In this document: positions 8,308-16,799 of the stretch, piece after piece | Layout: every line of letters begins with the position of its first letter | Numbering within the stretch: position 1 is the first letter of the stretch | Origin: Vibrio spartinae | GTDB lineage: Bacteria > Pseudomonadota > Gammaproteobacteria > Enterobacterales > Vibrionaceae | Assembly: GCF_024347135.1 (NCBI RefSeq) | Contig: NZ_AP024907.1 | Coordinates: 46,001 to 110,000, forward strand | Reading direction: 5' to 3' | DNA: 64,000 nt | The notes under the pieces: model-generated | What the model was told of the DNA's origin: nothing | The model's database searches: none | The model's input: the letters and a program-made list of their open reading frames with translations, nothing else | Program-made: the position numbers and the translations under genes

Positions 8308-11300
8308 CAGTTCGCTTCCTTACTGCTTGAAACAGAATGAGTCGTTAAACTGGCTGAATCAGCCGTACGAATGGTTAAAATGGGCTGGCCTGCCTGAATC
8401 GGTGACCCCGCAGTGTGGCAAATGGTTTCAACCGTACCGCTGATCGGTGAGGCGACTTCCAGCTCCATTTTCATCGCTTCGAGGACAGCAATCGTCTCGC
8501 CTGTTGCCACGGTTTGGCCGGGTTGGACCTGTATTTGCCAGATATTACCGGTGACGTGACTTTCCACCGCTTCACAGCCTTCATCGAGTACCCAGTGTTC
8601 AGACGTGGTGTCTAACGTGACATCTTCCGCAACAAAATTCGCCTGACCGCTGTCGGCCCAGCGCTGTCTTTCGGCTTCGAAAGCCGCCTGCTGACGGGAT
8701 TTGCACTGCGCTATCGTATCGGCATTGTTGTCGATCAGCGTTTGATACGTTGCTAGTGAAAAGGTAGTTGTTTCTATCTTTAACGGATATTGTCCGCGCG
8801 GATGTTGGCGACGAATGGTTTGTAACTCATCAGCACTGACCGGATAAAAGCGAATCTGATCAAAAAATTGCAACAGCCAAGGCTGTTGGAAATAAGGGGT
8901 GGTTCGGTAGCGGTTCCACATTTGTAGGGTTCGTCCGACAAACTGGTAACCTCCCGGACCTTCCATTCCATACACACACAGATACGATCCACCAATACCG
9001 ACCGCGTTTTCCGGTGTCCAGGTGCGGGCCGGATTGTATTTGGTGGTTACCAGTCGATGGCGCGGATCCAGCGGTGTTGCGACCGGAGCACCGAGATAAA
9101 CATCGCCCAGTCCCATGACCAGATAGCTGGCATCAAAGACGATCTGTTTGACGTCATCAACGGACTTAAGGCCGTTAATCCGGCGAATAAATTCAATATT
9201 ATCCGGACACCACGGTGCATCCTTCCTGACGACTTCTTCGTATTTACGAATCGCCAGCCGGGTCGCTTCATCATCCCAAGAAAGAGGCAGGTGAACGATC
9301 CGCGCCGGGACGGTTAATTGATCAATGTCACCAAGTTGTTGCTCTAATTCGATCAGCGTGTCGAGCAGTTGTTGGCGTGGCAGATGCAGGTTGTCATAGT
9401 GAATCTGAAGGGAGCGAATTCCCGGTGTCAGCTCGTGAACACCGGAGAGTTGACACTGTTCCAGCTTGAGCATGAGCGCGTGCACGCGAAAACGCAGACG
9501 GATATCCAATATCTGAGGCCCGTATTCCACCAGCAGGAAATCTTCACCGCACTGGCGGTAGATGACCTGCTGCTGATTGGCTGATGCCGGAATTTTAGCC
9601 ACAACCGGGGTGTCTGGCGGTACGGGTGTCAATGAATAAGGTTCAACCTGACACTGGCGGATCTGAGCATGTTGTCGCCGTTCGGCATCTTCTGCTTCGG
9701 TCAGAGTGACCGGCACAAAGTGAACCTTATCTCCCGCTTTGAGCTGACCGATTTTCCATAAATCGGCTTTGATCACGGTGGCCGGGCAGACGAATCCACC
9801 TAGACTGGGGCCGTCTGGTCCCAGAATGACCGGCATATCACCGGTAAAATCGATGGTGCCGATCGCATAAGCATTGTCGTGAATGTTTGACGGGTGCAAC
9901 CCTGCTTCTCCGCCGTCCGGGCGCGCCCAGTCTGGTTTCGGGCCGACTAAACGGACACCGGTCCGGCTGGAGTTGAAATGCACCGTCCAACTGGCAGCAA
10001 AGAATGCCTGAATATCATCATCCGTGAAAAAATCGGGTGCACCATGCGGGCCATACATAACATGAATCTGCCAGCTATCGGACAGTACCGGCAGTGCCGC
10101 CGGATGTACCGTGGCTTTTTCCGGTGTGCTGACGGACGGCGACGGATCGAGTTGCAGCACATCGCCGCTGCGTAGGGCGCGTCCGGTATGACCGCCGAAC
10201 TGACCTAAGGTAAATGTTGATTTGCTGCCGAGGTAATCCGGACACTGAAAACCACCGGCAACGGCCAGATAACTCCGGGCTCCGGGACCGGTAATCTTAC
10301 CGAGCCGTAAGGTTTGTCCGGCATTCACTTGAGTGACCATCCCCATTGGCAGCGGTTGATCATCCAGCGTGGCCTGAATTGTCGCACCGGTCAGGACAAT
10401 CTGTTTCTTCATGTTGAACCGCAGGGTCGGACCGGTCACAATAATTTCCAGTCCGGCACAATGGTCATCATTGTGCAGCAACTGATTTGCCAGCCGAAAG
10501 CTGAGGGAATCCATCGGCCCCGATGGCGGTACCCCTACATGCCAGTACCCCTGACGCCCCGGGTAGTCCTGAATCGTGGTCTGGGTGCCGCCATTGAGAA
10601 TATCGACGGTATGCGGTTGATAAACGAAGTGATCCAGACTGCGGGTCAGCATCTGACCGTCTTGGAACCGTGGCGTCTGAATCAGTTGTTGTAGATAACA
10701 CTGATTATGGGTCGGGCCATACAGACTGATCTGACTGAGGGCTTGTGTCATTCGGGCCAGCGCCTGAGCACGGTTTGCACCGTGGACGATGATTTTTGCC
10801 AGCATCGGATCAAAGTACGGGGAGACTTCTACACCGGCTTCGATCCAGTGTTCGATACGGACACCCGGCAGTTGCGGCCACTCGACGTGACTGATTAAAC
10901 CGGCACTGGGTTGGAAGTTTTTATTCGGGTCTTCAGCATAAAGGCGCACCTGAATCGCATGACCGTCAGGCTGTTGGTCGTGCTGCCATGCTGATAAGTC
11001 GAGGGTGCCTGCGCCTTGCTGCACCATCCATTCGACCAGATCGATGCCGAAGACTTCCTCTGTGACACCATGTTCGACCTGTAAACGGGTATTCACTTCC
11101 AGAAAATAGAACTGTTCACTTTGCTGATCAAGGACGAATTCAACGGTTCCGGCACTGCGGTAGTTGACAGCGGCTGCCAGCCGAATCGCGGTCTGGCGCA
11201 GCGCCTGACGTGTGGTCTCGCTCAGATTGGGTGCCGGGGTTTCTTCGATGACTTTCTGGTTGCGGCGTTGTGCCGAGCAGTCCCGTTCACCGAGCGCGAT

Positions 11301-11960
11301 CACCTGTCCTTGTCCGTCGCCGAAAATCTGAACTTCAATATGGCGGGCCTGTTCGATAAATTTTTCTAAAAAAATACCGCTGTGACTGAAATTGTTCTCG
11401 CTGAGTCGTCGGACTGAGTCTAGCGACTGGGCCAGCTCTGCGGCATGATTACAGCGCTGCATCCCGATCCCGCCGCCTCCGGCGGTACTTTTGAGCATCA
11501 CCGGATAGCCGATCTGTTCGGCCTGTGTTTGGGCATCTTCGAGATGGCTGATGAGATCACTGCCCGGCAGCAGCGGCACATCCGCTTGTGAGGCAATCGC
11601 CCGGGCGGCATGTTTCAGACCAAAGGTCGTCATTTGCTCCGGTGTCGGGCCGAGAAAAGTGATACCGGACTGTTCACATAAGGTGACAAATGCCGGGTTT
11701 TCACTCAGAAAACCGTAACCGGGATGAATGGCATCCGCTTTGCAGGATTTCGCCAGCGCAATGATTTTTTGCTGATCGAGATAAGTCGCGGCCGCAGCGC
11801 CTTCTCCGAGAGAGTAGGCTTCGTTAGCCTGAAGGACATGCAGACTTTCAGCATCTGCTTCACTGTATACCGCGACACTGGTGATATTCATCTGCTTGAG
11901 CGTTCTGATTATCCGGCAGGCAATCGCACCGCGGTTAGCAATCAATACCTTATTCAACAT
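8307..11960 (-). CDS. Biotin-dependent guanidine carboxylase (urea carboxylase family)
   Basis: A 1217-residue ATP-dependent carboxylase. Domains in order: biotin carboxylase to about residue 450 (glycine-rich AGGGGIGM loop, EVNTRLQVEH); a KipA-like carboxyltransferase half (about 450-760); a KipI-like half (about 830-1030); and a C-terminal biotinyl domain with Lys1164 in EAMKME. Automated tools name this family urea carboxylase. Members encoded beside two DUF1989 proteins and a guanidine-I riboswitch act as guanidine carboxylases, making carboxyguanidine. All those neighbours are present here, so guanidine is the better substrate call, though it is inferred from context. It overlaps atzF by one base; an 88-base gap separates it from the DUF1989 genes. 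Confidence 0.9.
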   Translation of the reverse strand: MLNKVLIANRGAIACRIIRTLKQMNITSVAVYSEADAESLHVLQANEAYSLGEGAAAATYLDQQKIIALAKSCKADAIHPGYGFLSENPAFVTLCEQSGITFLGPTPEQMTTFGLKHAARAIASQADVPLLPGSDLISHLEDAQTQAEQIGYPVMLKSTAGGGGIGMQRCNHAAELAQSLDSVRRLSENNFSHSGIFLEKFIEQARHIEVQIFGDGQGQVIALGERDCSAQRRNQKVIEETPAPNLSETTRQALRQTAIRLAAAVNYRSAGTVEFVLDQQSEQFYFLEVNTRLQVEHGVTEEVFGIDLVEWMVQQGAGTLDLSAWQHDQQPDGHAIQVRLYAEDPNKNFQPSAGLISHVEWPQLPGVRIEHWIEAGVEVSPYFDPMLAKIIVHGANRAQALARMTQALSQISLYGPTHNQCYLQQLIQTPRFQDGQMLTRSLDHFVYQPHTVDILNGGTQTTIQDYPGRQGYWHVGVPPSGPMDSLSFRLANQLLHNDDHCAGLEIIVTGPTLRFNMKKQIVLTGATIQATLDDQPLPMGMVTQVNAGQTLRLGKITGPGARSYLAVAGGFQCPDYLGSKSTFTLGQFGGHTGRALRSGDVLQLDPSPSVSTPEKATVHPAALPVLSDSWQIHVMYGPHGAPDFFTDDDIQAFFAASWTVHFNSSRTGVRLVGPKPDWARPDGGEAGLHPSNIHDNAYAIGTIDFTGDMPVILGPDGPSLGGFVCPATVIKADLWKIGQLKAGDKVHFVPVTLTEAEDAERRQHAQIRQCQVEPYSLTPVPPDTPVVAKIPASANQQQVIYRQCGEDFLLVEYGPQILDIRLRFRVHALMLKLEQCQLSGVHELTPGIRSLQIHYDNLHLPRQQLLDTLIELEQQLGDIDQLTVPARIVHLPLSWDDEATRLAIRKYEEVVRKDAPWCPDNIEFIRRINGLKSVDDVKQIVFDASYLVMGLGDVYLGAPVATPLDPRHRLVTTKYNPARTWTPENAVGIGGSYLCVYGMEGPGGYQFVGRTLQMWNRYRTTPYFQQPWLLQFFDQIRFYPVSADELQTIRRQHPRGQYPLKIETTTFSLATYQTLIDNNADTIAQCKSRQQAAFEAERQRWADSGQANFVAEDVTLDTTSEHWVLDEGCEAVESHVTGNIWQIQVQPGQTVATGETIAVLEAMKMELEVASPISGTVETICHTAGSPIQAGQPILTIRTADSASLTTHSVSSSKEAN

Positions 11961-12048
11961 AAGTGATTCCGTTATTGTCGGGTCGTCCCGGTGGTATTGT
12001 GAGCTGCATCGGGGTCGTCCCCGGCTCAGATCTTCAGACAGGCAGGGA

Positions 12049-12690
12049 TCAGGCGTCCCAGACCAATACGTCTATCGGGGTTGGATTGTAGGCATTACAA
12101 GGATTGTTCAATTGCGGACAGTTAGAAATTAGCACAATGACATCCATCGCTGCTTTCAGTTCGACATATTTACCCGGCGCACTGATACCGTCTTCAAAAG
12201 TCAGACCGCCGGACTCGGTGATCGGCACATTCATAAAGAAATTGATATTGTGGGTAATATCGCGTTTGGTCATCGCGAATTCTTCATGTTCGCTGACCGC
12301 CAGCAACCAACTGTCACGGCAAGCATGCATACATTTTTTGTCTGTGGCATAGCGCACCGTGTTGCTCTCGGTCGCACAGGCACCACCCAATGTATCGTGG
12401 CGGCCACACGTATCGGCGACAATTTCCAGCATCAAATTGCCCTGATCGGAGAGAATCCGGCTTCCGGCTGTCAGGTAGACATTGCCTTGTTCGCGAATCG
12501 TATCGATAGCGCTGTAGCGCTCCGCGGGGTTGTTGGCATTGTAAAACAGTGTATCCGCAGCCTGATTGCCTTCCAGATCGAGGATGCGGACCGTCTGTCC
12601 CTGATGGACGACTTTCATGTAGTAATCACCGGCCGGAACGGTATCCCGGCGGCATGCATCTTCAGCGCGTCGTGGACTTTCAGTTATCAT
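12049..12690 (-). CDS. Carboxyguanidine deiminase subunit (DUF1989, UAAP family), downstream copy
   Basis: One of two DUF1989 proteins, long labelled urea carboxylase-associated proteins. The pair is now known to form the carboxyguanidine deiminase CgdAB, which turns carboxyguanidine into allophanate and ammonia. The 213 residues show the DUF1989 features: [18 protein letters not shown], a conserved [12 protein letters not shown] motif and a cluster [34 protein letters not shown] is also typical. The start overlaps the stop of the other DUF1989 gene by one base, so the two subunits are made together. I do not assign which subunit is CgdA or CgdB. Confidence 0.88.
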   Translation of the reverse strand: MITESPRRAEDACRRDTVPAGDYYMKVVHQGQTVRILDLEGNQAADTLFYNANNPAERYSAIDTIREQGNVYLTAGSRILSDQGNLMLEIVADTCGRHDTLGGACATESNTVRYATDKKCMHACRDSWLLAVSEHEEFAMTKRDITHNINFFMNVPITESGGLTFEDGISAPGKYVELKAAMDVIVLISNCPQLNNPCNAYNPTPIDVLVWDA

Positions 12691-13487
12691 CAGAGTGCCT
12701 CCTGAGGGGATATGCAGTGGTAGCGGCGGTTATTTTCAAGACCGCGTTGATTTTCATCTTTTCCGTGTTCGGGGTCAGCCAGCGTGGCGGTTTCACCGGA
12801 TGGGGTCAGTGTCAGTTGTACCGGCTTAAACGGATATTCTGAAGCCGGGTTGAGCGGATGCGGGCAAGTCGTCAGGATGACCAATGTTTCCATCTCGAAA
12901 TTTAGGGCTATCGAGTCTCCGGGTCGGCTGTGATTTTCCTCATAGATGAGGTGACCGGCGGTATCGGTGCGCACCTGACTGAACAGATTCAGATTGGCAG
13001 CCAGATCCCGTTTGCCGAGACCATATTTGGCGACTTCAACCAACAGAGCATCATAGCCGTTCTGTTTCCATTGGTTGCGGTCAGTTTGATAGGTGCGCTC
13101 TCCCCATTTTTGAGTCACTTTGGCTTTATTGGCGACCCCACAGACGGTATCGATCCAACCGGTATCATCATGCACGATGCGACAAAAAATCCGCCCCATA
13201 TCAGAGTAAAGACAGTGACCCGCAGTGAGTTTAAAGGTGTGCTGGCATTTGAGCGTATCTGGTGCATTATAGCGTTCGAGCAGGTTTTCCGGGTTGTAAA
13301 ACAGCACACTCAGATTCGCACCACCTTCGATATCGGTCGCGGTCAGCGTATAGCCGCGTGGTATTTTCATCGACCAGTGCGATGCACCGGGAATGGTCTC
13401 GGTAAAAATAACCTCTGGTGCTGAAGGTTGAGTCGGTTCTGTATCAGACAGCATGGGTTCATTCGGTCTCTTTTCATTAGGCATCAT
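12690..13487 (-). CDS. Carboxyguanidine deiminase subunit (DUF1989, UAAP family), upstream copy
   Basis: The second, larger DUF1989 protein, 265 residues, expected to pair with the following gene as a heteromeric carboxyguanidine deiminase. Its first 30 residues are a polar, proline-rich tail without counterpart in the partner. The core has [26 protein letters not shown], equivalent to the [15 protein letters not shown] region of the partner, and the family-typical [10 protein letters not shown] and [12 protein letters not shown] segments. The start has GAGG ten bases upstream. It follows the ABC ATPase gene by eight bases and overlaps the next gene by one base, so it lies inside the operon. 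Substrate assignment is inferred from the operon and riboswitch. Confidence 0.87.
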   Translation of the reverse strand: MMPNEKRPNEPMLSDTEPTQPSAPEVIFTETIPGASHWSMKIPRGYTLTATDIEGGANLSVLFYNPENLLERYNAPDTLKCQHTFKLTAGHCLYSDMGRIFCRIVHDDTGWIDTVCGVANKAKVTQKWGERTYQTDRNQWKQNGYDALLVEVAKYGLGKRDLAANLNLFSQVRTDTAGHLIYEENHSRPGDSIALNFEMETLVILTTCPHPLNPASEYPFKPVQLTLTPSGETATLADPEHGKDENQRGLENNRRYHCISPQEAL

Positions 13488-13495
13488 AGCGTTCC

Positions 13496-14314
13496 TCAGA
13501 TTGCATCAGGAATCGGTTGGACCATCGTACTGACATGTTCAGTCAGCAGATGAGGTGTCTGGGCGGATTGGATCGCGGTTTTATGTAAAGGAATATCAAA
13601 GGTGACTTGTGCGCCATAGCGTTCCGGTGACTGCGGATCGAGGCGCGGGTGGTCGAAAACCCAGACCCGGCTGCCGAGGTGGAAACCTTCGCTCAAATCG
13701 TGGGTAATCATGAATACCGTCAGATGTTGCTCCTGCCATAGTTTCCGTACCAGTTCATGCATGTCTTTACGAATGCCGGGATCCAGTGCCCCGAATGGTT
13801 CATCCAGTAACAGAATGCGTGGCTGTTTGACCAGTGACTGAGCAATGGACAGCCGTTGACGCATCCCCCCGGAAAGCTGGTGGGGATACTGATGTTCAGC
13901 ATGGCTCAGCCCGACTTGTGCCAGCATACTGCGCGCCTGCTGCTGAGCCTGTTGTCGCTGGGGGCCAAACATCCGTCCCAACCAATGGCCGCTTAACTGA
14001 GTGCTGCCAAATTCCAGCCCGATCAGGACATTTTCCAGTACCGTCAGATGAGGAAAGACCGAGTATTTCTGAAAAACAATGCCTCGCTCGACGCTGGGCT
14101 CTTGCCGGAGCGGTTGACCATCGAGCCGAATTTCTCCGCGGCTGACACACTCAGTGCCCAGTAACAGATTGAGAAAGGTCGTTTTACCGCAGCCGGAGGC
14201 ACCGACAATACTGATAAATTCTCCTTCATTGACGTTGAGGTTGAGCCGTTCAAGGACGATGTTATCGTCATATTCTTTCCACAGATTACGGATTTGCAGC
14301 ATCGGTTCTTTCAT
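13496..14314 (-). CDS. ABC transporter ATP-binding protein (guanidine uptake)
   Basis: The ATPase of an importer of the nitrate/sulfonate/taurine family. From the ATG at 14314 the product has 272 residues: Walker A GASGCGKT (residues 38-45), signature LSGGMRQR, Walker B ILLLDEPFGALD and the H-loop in MITHDLSEG. A longer frame opens at 14509 but overlaps the permease gene. The 14314 start has GGGAGG ten bases upstream and lies only four bases from the permease stop, so it is preferred. Together with the adjacent permease and binding protein it forms a complete importer; its place in the operon suggests guanidine or a related compound as cargo. Confidence 0.9.
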   Translation of the reverse strand: MKEPMLQIRNLWKEYDDNIVLERLNLNVNEGEFISIVGASGCGKTTFLNLLLGTECVSRGEIRLDGQPLRQEPSVERGIVFQKYSVFPHLTVLENVLIGLEFGSTQLSGHWLGRMFGPQRQQAQQQARSMLAQVGLSHAEHQYPHQLSGGMRQRLSIAQSLVKQPRILLLDEPFGALDPGIRKDMHELVRKLWQEQHLTVFMITHDLSEGFHLGSRVWVFDHPRLDPQSPERYGAQVTFDIPLHKTAIQSAQTPHLLTEHVSTMVQPIPDAI

Positions 14315-14318
14315 CGGT

Positions 14319-15140
14319 TTAGCCTCCCTGAGTCTGGTGATGCCAAGGGCTGAGCCGTCGGGAGAGTTGTCTGAGCAGCCAGTCCATGACAAAAGCCAGC
14401 AGAGTAATCCACACGACATAAGGCAGAATGATGTCCATAGACAGATAACGCCGGACCAGAAAAATCCGATATCCCAGCCCTTCGGTGGCAACAATCGCTT
14501 CGGCAGCAATCAGAAATAGCCAGGCACTGCCGAGTGTCAGCCGGACGGCATCGATCAGATGCGGCAGGATTTGCGGGACAATCACGCGGACAATAATTTG
14601 CCAGCTATTTCCTCCCAGTGTCTGTGCCTTGATCAGTTGTTCTTCTGGGAGTGACTGGGTTTTTAACTGAATATCACGAATGATGATGGGGCAGATACCA
14701 ATCACAATGAGGGTTACTTTGGAAAGCTCTCCCAGCCCGAGCATGATGAATAGGATAGGGAGGATCGCCATCGGTGGAATCAGGGAAATCGTCGTCACGA
14801 AAGGTGATAACGAAGACCTGAATAAGGGGAGAATACCATTGGCGACCCCAAAACAGAGACCGATGAACGCACTCAATCCGACACCGATTCCAAGCCGTTG
14901 CAGGCTGGCGAGCGTATCGTTGAGCATCAGATACTCGCCGGTCCGTTTGCTCGGTGTGAATGCCATCCGTTCAACCGCGGTGGCAAAACGACTGAAAGAG
15001 GGCAATAGTTTATCTGCCGGATTGACGCTCAGGCGTGCATCTGAAGCGACAAAGTAGATGATAAGGACGATTATAAAGGGTAAAGCCCCTAATATCAGAC
15101 GCAGTAATGGTGATGCTTTCCGGTTAATGAGTCGAGTCAT
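14319..15140 (-). CDS. ABC transporter permease (guanidine uptake)
   Basis: A 273-residue inner-membrane permease of the BPD_transp_1 family, with about six membrane segments. The first is LLRLILGALPFIIVLIIYFV. The EAA-loop that docks on the ATPase is visible around IKAQTLGGNSWQIIVRVIVP. It lies between the binding protein gene (50 bases upstream) and the ATPase gene (4 bases downstream), all on the same strand. The family is shared with the transporters annotated for urea in carboxylase/allophanate hydrolase operons. Substrate inferred from context. Confidence 0.9.
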   Translation of the reverse strand: MTRLINRKASPLLRLILGALPFIIVLIIYFVASDARLSVNPADKLLPSFSRFATAVERMAFTPSKRTGEYLMLNDTLASLQRLGIGVGLSAFIGLCFGVANGILPLFRSSLSPFVTTISLIPPMAILPILFIMLGLGELSKVTLIVIGICPIIIRDIQLKTQSLPEEQLIKAQTLGGNSWQIIVRVIVPQILPHLIDAVRLTLGSAWLFLIAAEAIVATEGLGYRIFLVRRYLSMDIILPYVVWITLLAFVMDWLLRQLSRRLSPWHHQTQGG

Positions 15141-15190
15141 AACTACTCCAGATCCACAGTTGGTTCGGTGCGACAGTCGGTGTTACATGA

Positions 15191-16267
15191 TTACAGCTTG
15201 TGTTCGGCAGCCATTTGCATGTAGGTCGAATTGAAGCGGAGCTTGATATTGTCAGCATTACCGAACACACCGGCAGGTGTTTCGATGCCGATAAAGGAGG
15301 CATCCGGCGCGCCGTCGCCCAGCAGACCGTGATCAAAAGAGAACTGCGCGACTTTCTGCATGGTTTCCATCAATGAATCACTGTCGGTAAATTGCACCGC
15401 ATCAGCAGGAGAGAAGAACATTTGGGTCGCTTGCAATTGGGTGTTATAACCCGCCAGATTGGTGCCGGATGCTTTAGCCATCATGGTTTTGGCTGCATCG
15501 GCTTGCGGCGATTTCATCACTGACATCACTTCATACCACGCACCTGTCAGGGCTTTGGCAAACTTAGGGTTGTCTCGCAAGGTTTGGGTATTGGCGACCA
15601 GCAGGTCGATAATTTCACCGGGGATTTTCGTTGAGTCAAAGACCAGTGATGTGTGGGGCTGTGCAGTAATCTCGCTCAGCAACGGGTTCCAAGTTACGAC
15701 CGATGTGACATCCTGTGTTTGATAGGCAGCGACAATATCAGCATCAGAGGTATTGACGACATGGACATCTTGTTCTGATAAACCCACGACTTCGAGTGCC
15801 CGGGCCATCAGATAGTGCGACACGCTGAGTTCGACTAAATTGATATTCTGACCTTTGATGTCGGCCAGTGTTTTATGATCACCTTTTAAGACAATGCCAT
15901 CATTGCCCGCGGAAAAGTCACCGACGATTAACGCGGTCGAATCAACGCCACTGGCAGCCGGAATTGTCAGGGCGTCCATATTGGTCATGACGGTTGCATC
16001 GAACTGTCCTGCGGTGTATTGATTGATCGATTCAACATAGTCATTGACCTGAACGACATTGATTTGAATGCCATATTTATCGGCCCACTTTTTCAGAATG
16101 CCGGATGAATCAGCGTAATCCCATGGCATCCAGCCAACATAAATCGACCATGCTAACGTAAATTGTGATTTTTCTTCGGCAGATACCGAACGAGAAAGGG
16201 TAAGAGAAGAAACGAGTGTGACAGATAAAACGAGGGCCGTGAGATACGGTTTCAGGAACAATTTCAT
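15191..16267 (-). CDS. Periplasmic substrate-binding protein (guanidine uptake ABC transporter)
   Basis: First gene of the operon. The 358-residue protein has a Sec signal peptide of about 30 residues (KPYLTALVLSVTLVSSLTLS, cleavage near SVSA). The mature part belongs to the NMT1/TauA-like type II binding fold: IYVGWMPWDYADSSGILKKW, then QFDATVMTNMDALTIPAASG and LTIPAASGVDSTALI. Such proteins are usually annotated as urea ABC transporter binding proteins when beside urea carboxylase-like genes. Here a guanidine-I riboswitch sits in its leader, so guanidine is the expected ligand. GGAGGTGG precedes the ATG by three to ten bases. Confidence 0.9.
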   Translation of the reverse strand: MKLFLKPYLTALVLSVTLVSSLTLSRSVSAEEKSQFTLAWSIYVGWMPWDYADSSGILKKWADKYGIQINVVQVNDYVESINQYTAGQFDATVMTNMDALTIPAASGVDSTALIVGDFSAGNDGIVLKGDHKTLADIKGQNINLVELSVSHYLMARALEVVGLSEQDVHVVNTSDADIVAAYQTQDVTSVVTWNPLLSEITAQPHTSLVFDSTKIPGEIIDLLVANTQTLRDNPKFAKALTGAWYEVMSVMKSPQADAAKTMMAKASGTNLAGYNTQLQATQMFFSPADAVQFTDSDSLMETMQKVAQFSFDHGLLGDGAPDASFIGIETPAGVFGNADNIKLRFNSTYMQMAAEHKL

Positions 16268-16317
16268 AGACCACCTCCACTGTGGGTCATCGGGTGAACA
16301 AGCGCATCAGAGACATA

Positions 16318-16431
16318 ACCAATAATATTTATTGGTTGGCCTCCCGGGCTTTTGTCCCGCCGTGTGACCTCCGTTGAGGTTGATATCTCTCGGACCAGTC
16401 GCTGCCGTGGCAGCCGGAACCCTAGATATCT
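16318..16431 (-). ncRNA. Guanidine-I (ykkC) riboswitch with downstream hairpin
   Basis: Read on the minus strand from 16431, the leader shows the ykkC signature blocks in order. These are CTAGGGTTCCG, then ACTGGTCCGAGAGA, then ACACGGCGGGACAAAAGCC and CGGGAG, ending near 16341. These are the conserved nucleotides of the guanidine-I aptamer, an RNA that turns genes on when guanidine is bound. A 9-bp hairpin (AACCAATAA / TTATTGGTT, 16318-16338) follows the aptamer. It lacks a T run, so the switch may act on translation or by an alternative structure. The first gene starts 51 bases further on. Confidence 0.93.
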
Positions 16432-16495
16432 ATTTGACTAATTGTATGTTCGAAATACTACTGCATTATGCTCTTCGCAACTAACGAAAGAAAAA

Positions 16496-16512
16496 AGCAA
16501 AGGCTATGCCAA
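16496..16512 (-). promoter_or_regulatory. Sigma-54 promoter of the guanidine operon
   Basis: On the minus strand TTGGCATAGCCTTTGCT matches the RpoN consensus YTGGCACGRNNNTTGCW. The invariant GG (-24) and GC (-12) have the required spacing; two of the conserved positions differ. The start would be near 16486, about 55 bases before the riboswitch. Sigma-54 control fits a nitrogen-scavenging operon. Confidence 0.8.
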
Positions 16513-16576
16513 CAGATTAATTGATATGAATAACAAATGGTTATAGTTGGTGTGTTGGGTTGACTTTGGTCGGGGG

Positions 16577-16591
16577 GCACCGCATTGGTGC
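16577..16591. promoter_or_regulatory. NtrC-type enhancer site
   Basis: GCACC, five bases, GGTGC is a perfect copy of the NtrC half-site arrangement (GCACC-N5-GGTGC). Its centre lies about 98 bases upstream of the predicted sigma-54 start, close to where NtrC enhancers normally sit. Together they predict activation under nitrogen limitation. Confidence 0.75.
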
Positions 16592-16603
16592 GTTTTTGCA
16601 CTC

Positions 16604-16728
16604 TTTTTGTTAAATGAATTTTTGTTAAATAAATTTTTGTTAAATGAATTCTTGTGAAATGCATTTTTTGTTAGATTCATTTTCGGTTAGAACCATTTCT
16701 TTGTCAGAGTTATTTTCTATTCGAACCA
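16604..16728. repeat. Decaying 15-bp tandem repeat upstream of the NtrC site
   Basis: Three near-identical units TTTTTGTTAAATGAA at 16604, 16619 (with TAAA) and 16634 are followed by increasingly diverged copies at 16649, 16664, 16680, 16696 and 16713. All begin with a T run and end in A. The array lies between the guanidine operon control region and the glyS terminator. It is AT-rich and would be intrinsically bendable. Confidence 0.7.
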
Positions 16729-16750
16729 CTTTGGGGGATGGTCAACAAAA

Positions 16751-16772
16751 AAGCCCTGAATGAACAGGGCTT
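16751..16772 (-). terminator. Rho-independent terminator of glyQS
   Basis: AAGCCCTG / CAGGGCTT form an 8-bp stem with a six-base loop. On the minus strand it runs into TTTTGTTG. It lies 28 bases after the glyS stop. Confidence 0.88.
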
Positions 16773-16799
16773 TGCGGACATTATCTTTGTCTGAACTGA

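Noticed and set aside
6526..11960. Urea amidolyase (urea as substrate) as the reading of the carboxylase and hydrolase
   Set aside because: The guanidine-I riboswitch and the two DUF1989 genes point to guanidine; urea remains possible as a side substrate.
12250..13424. Open frames of 151 and 164 codons on the plus strand opposite the DUF1989 genes
   Set aside because: The minus-strand frames are a known family with coupled starts; the plus-strand frames are shadows.
16458..16664. 68-codon minus-strand frame with repeated IHLTK pentapeptides
   Set aside because: The repeat is a by-product of the 15-bp DNA repeat, and the frame runs across the NtrC and sigma-54 sites.
16604..16728. CRISPR array
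   Set aside because: The 15-base units are contiguous without spacers, and there are no cas genes.
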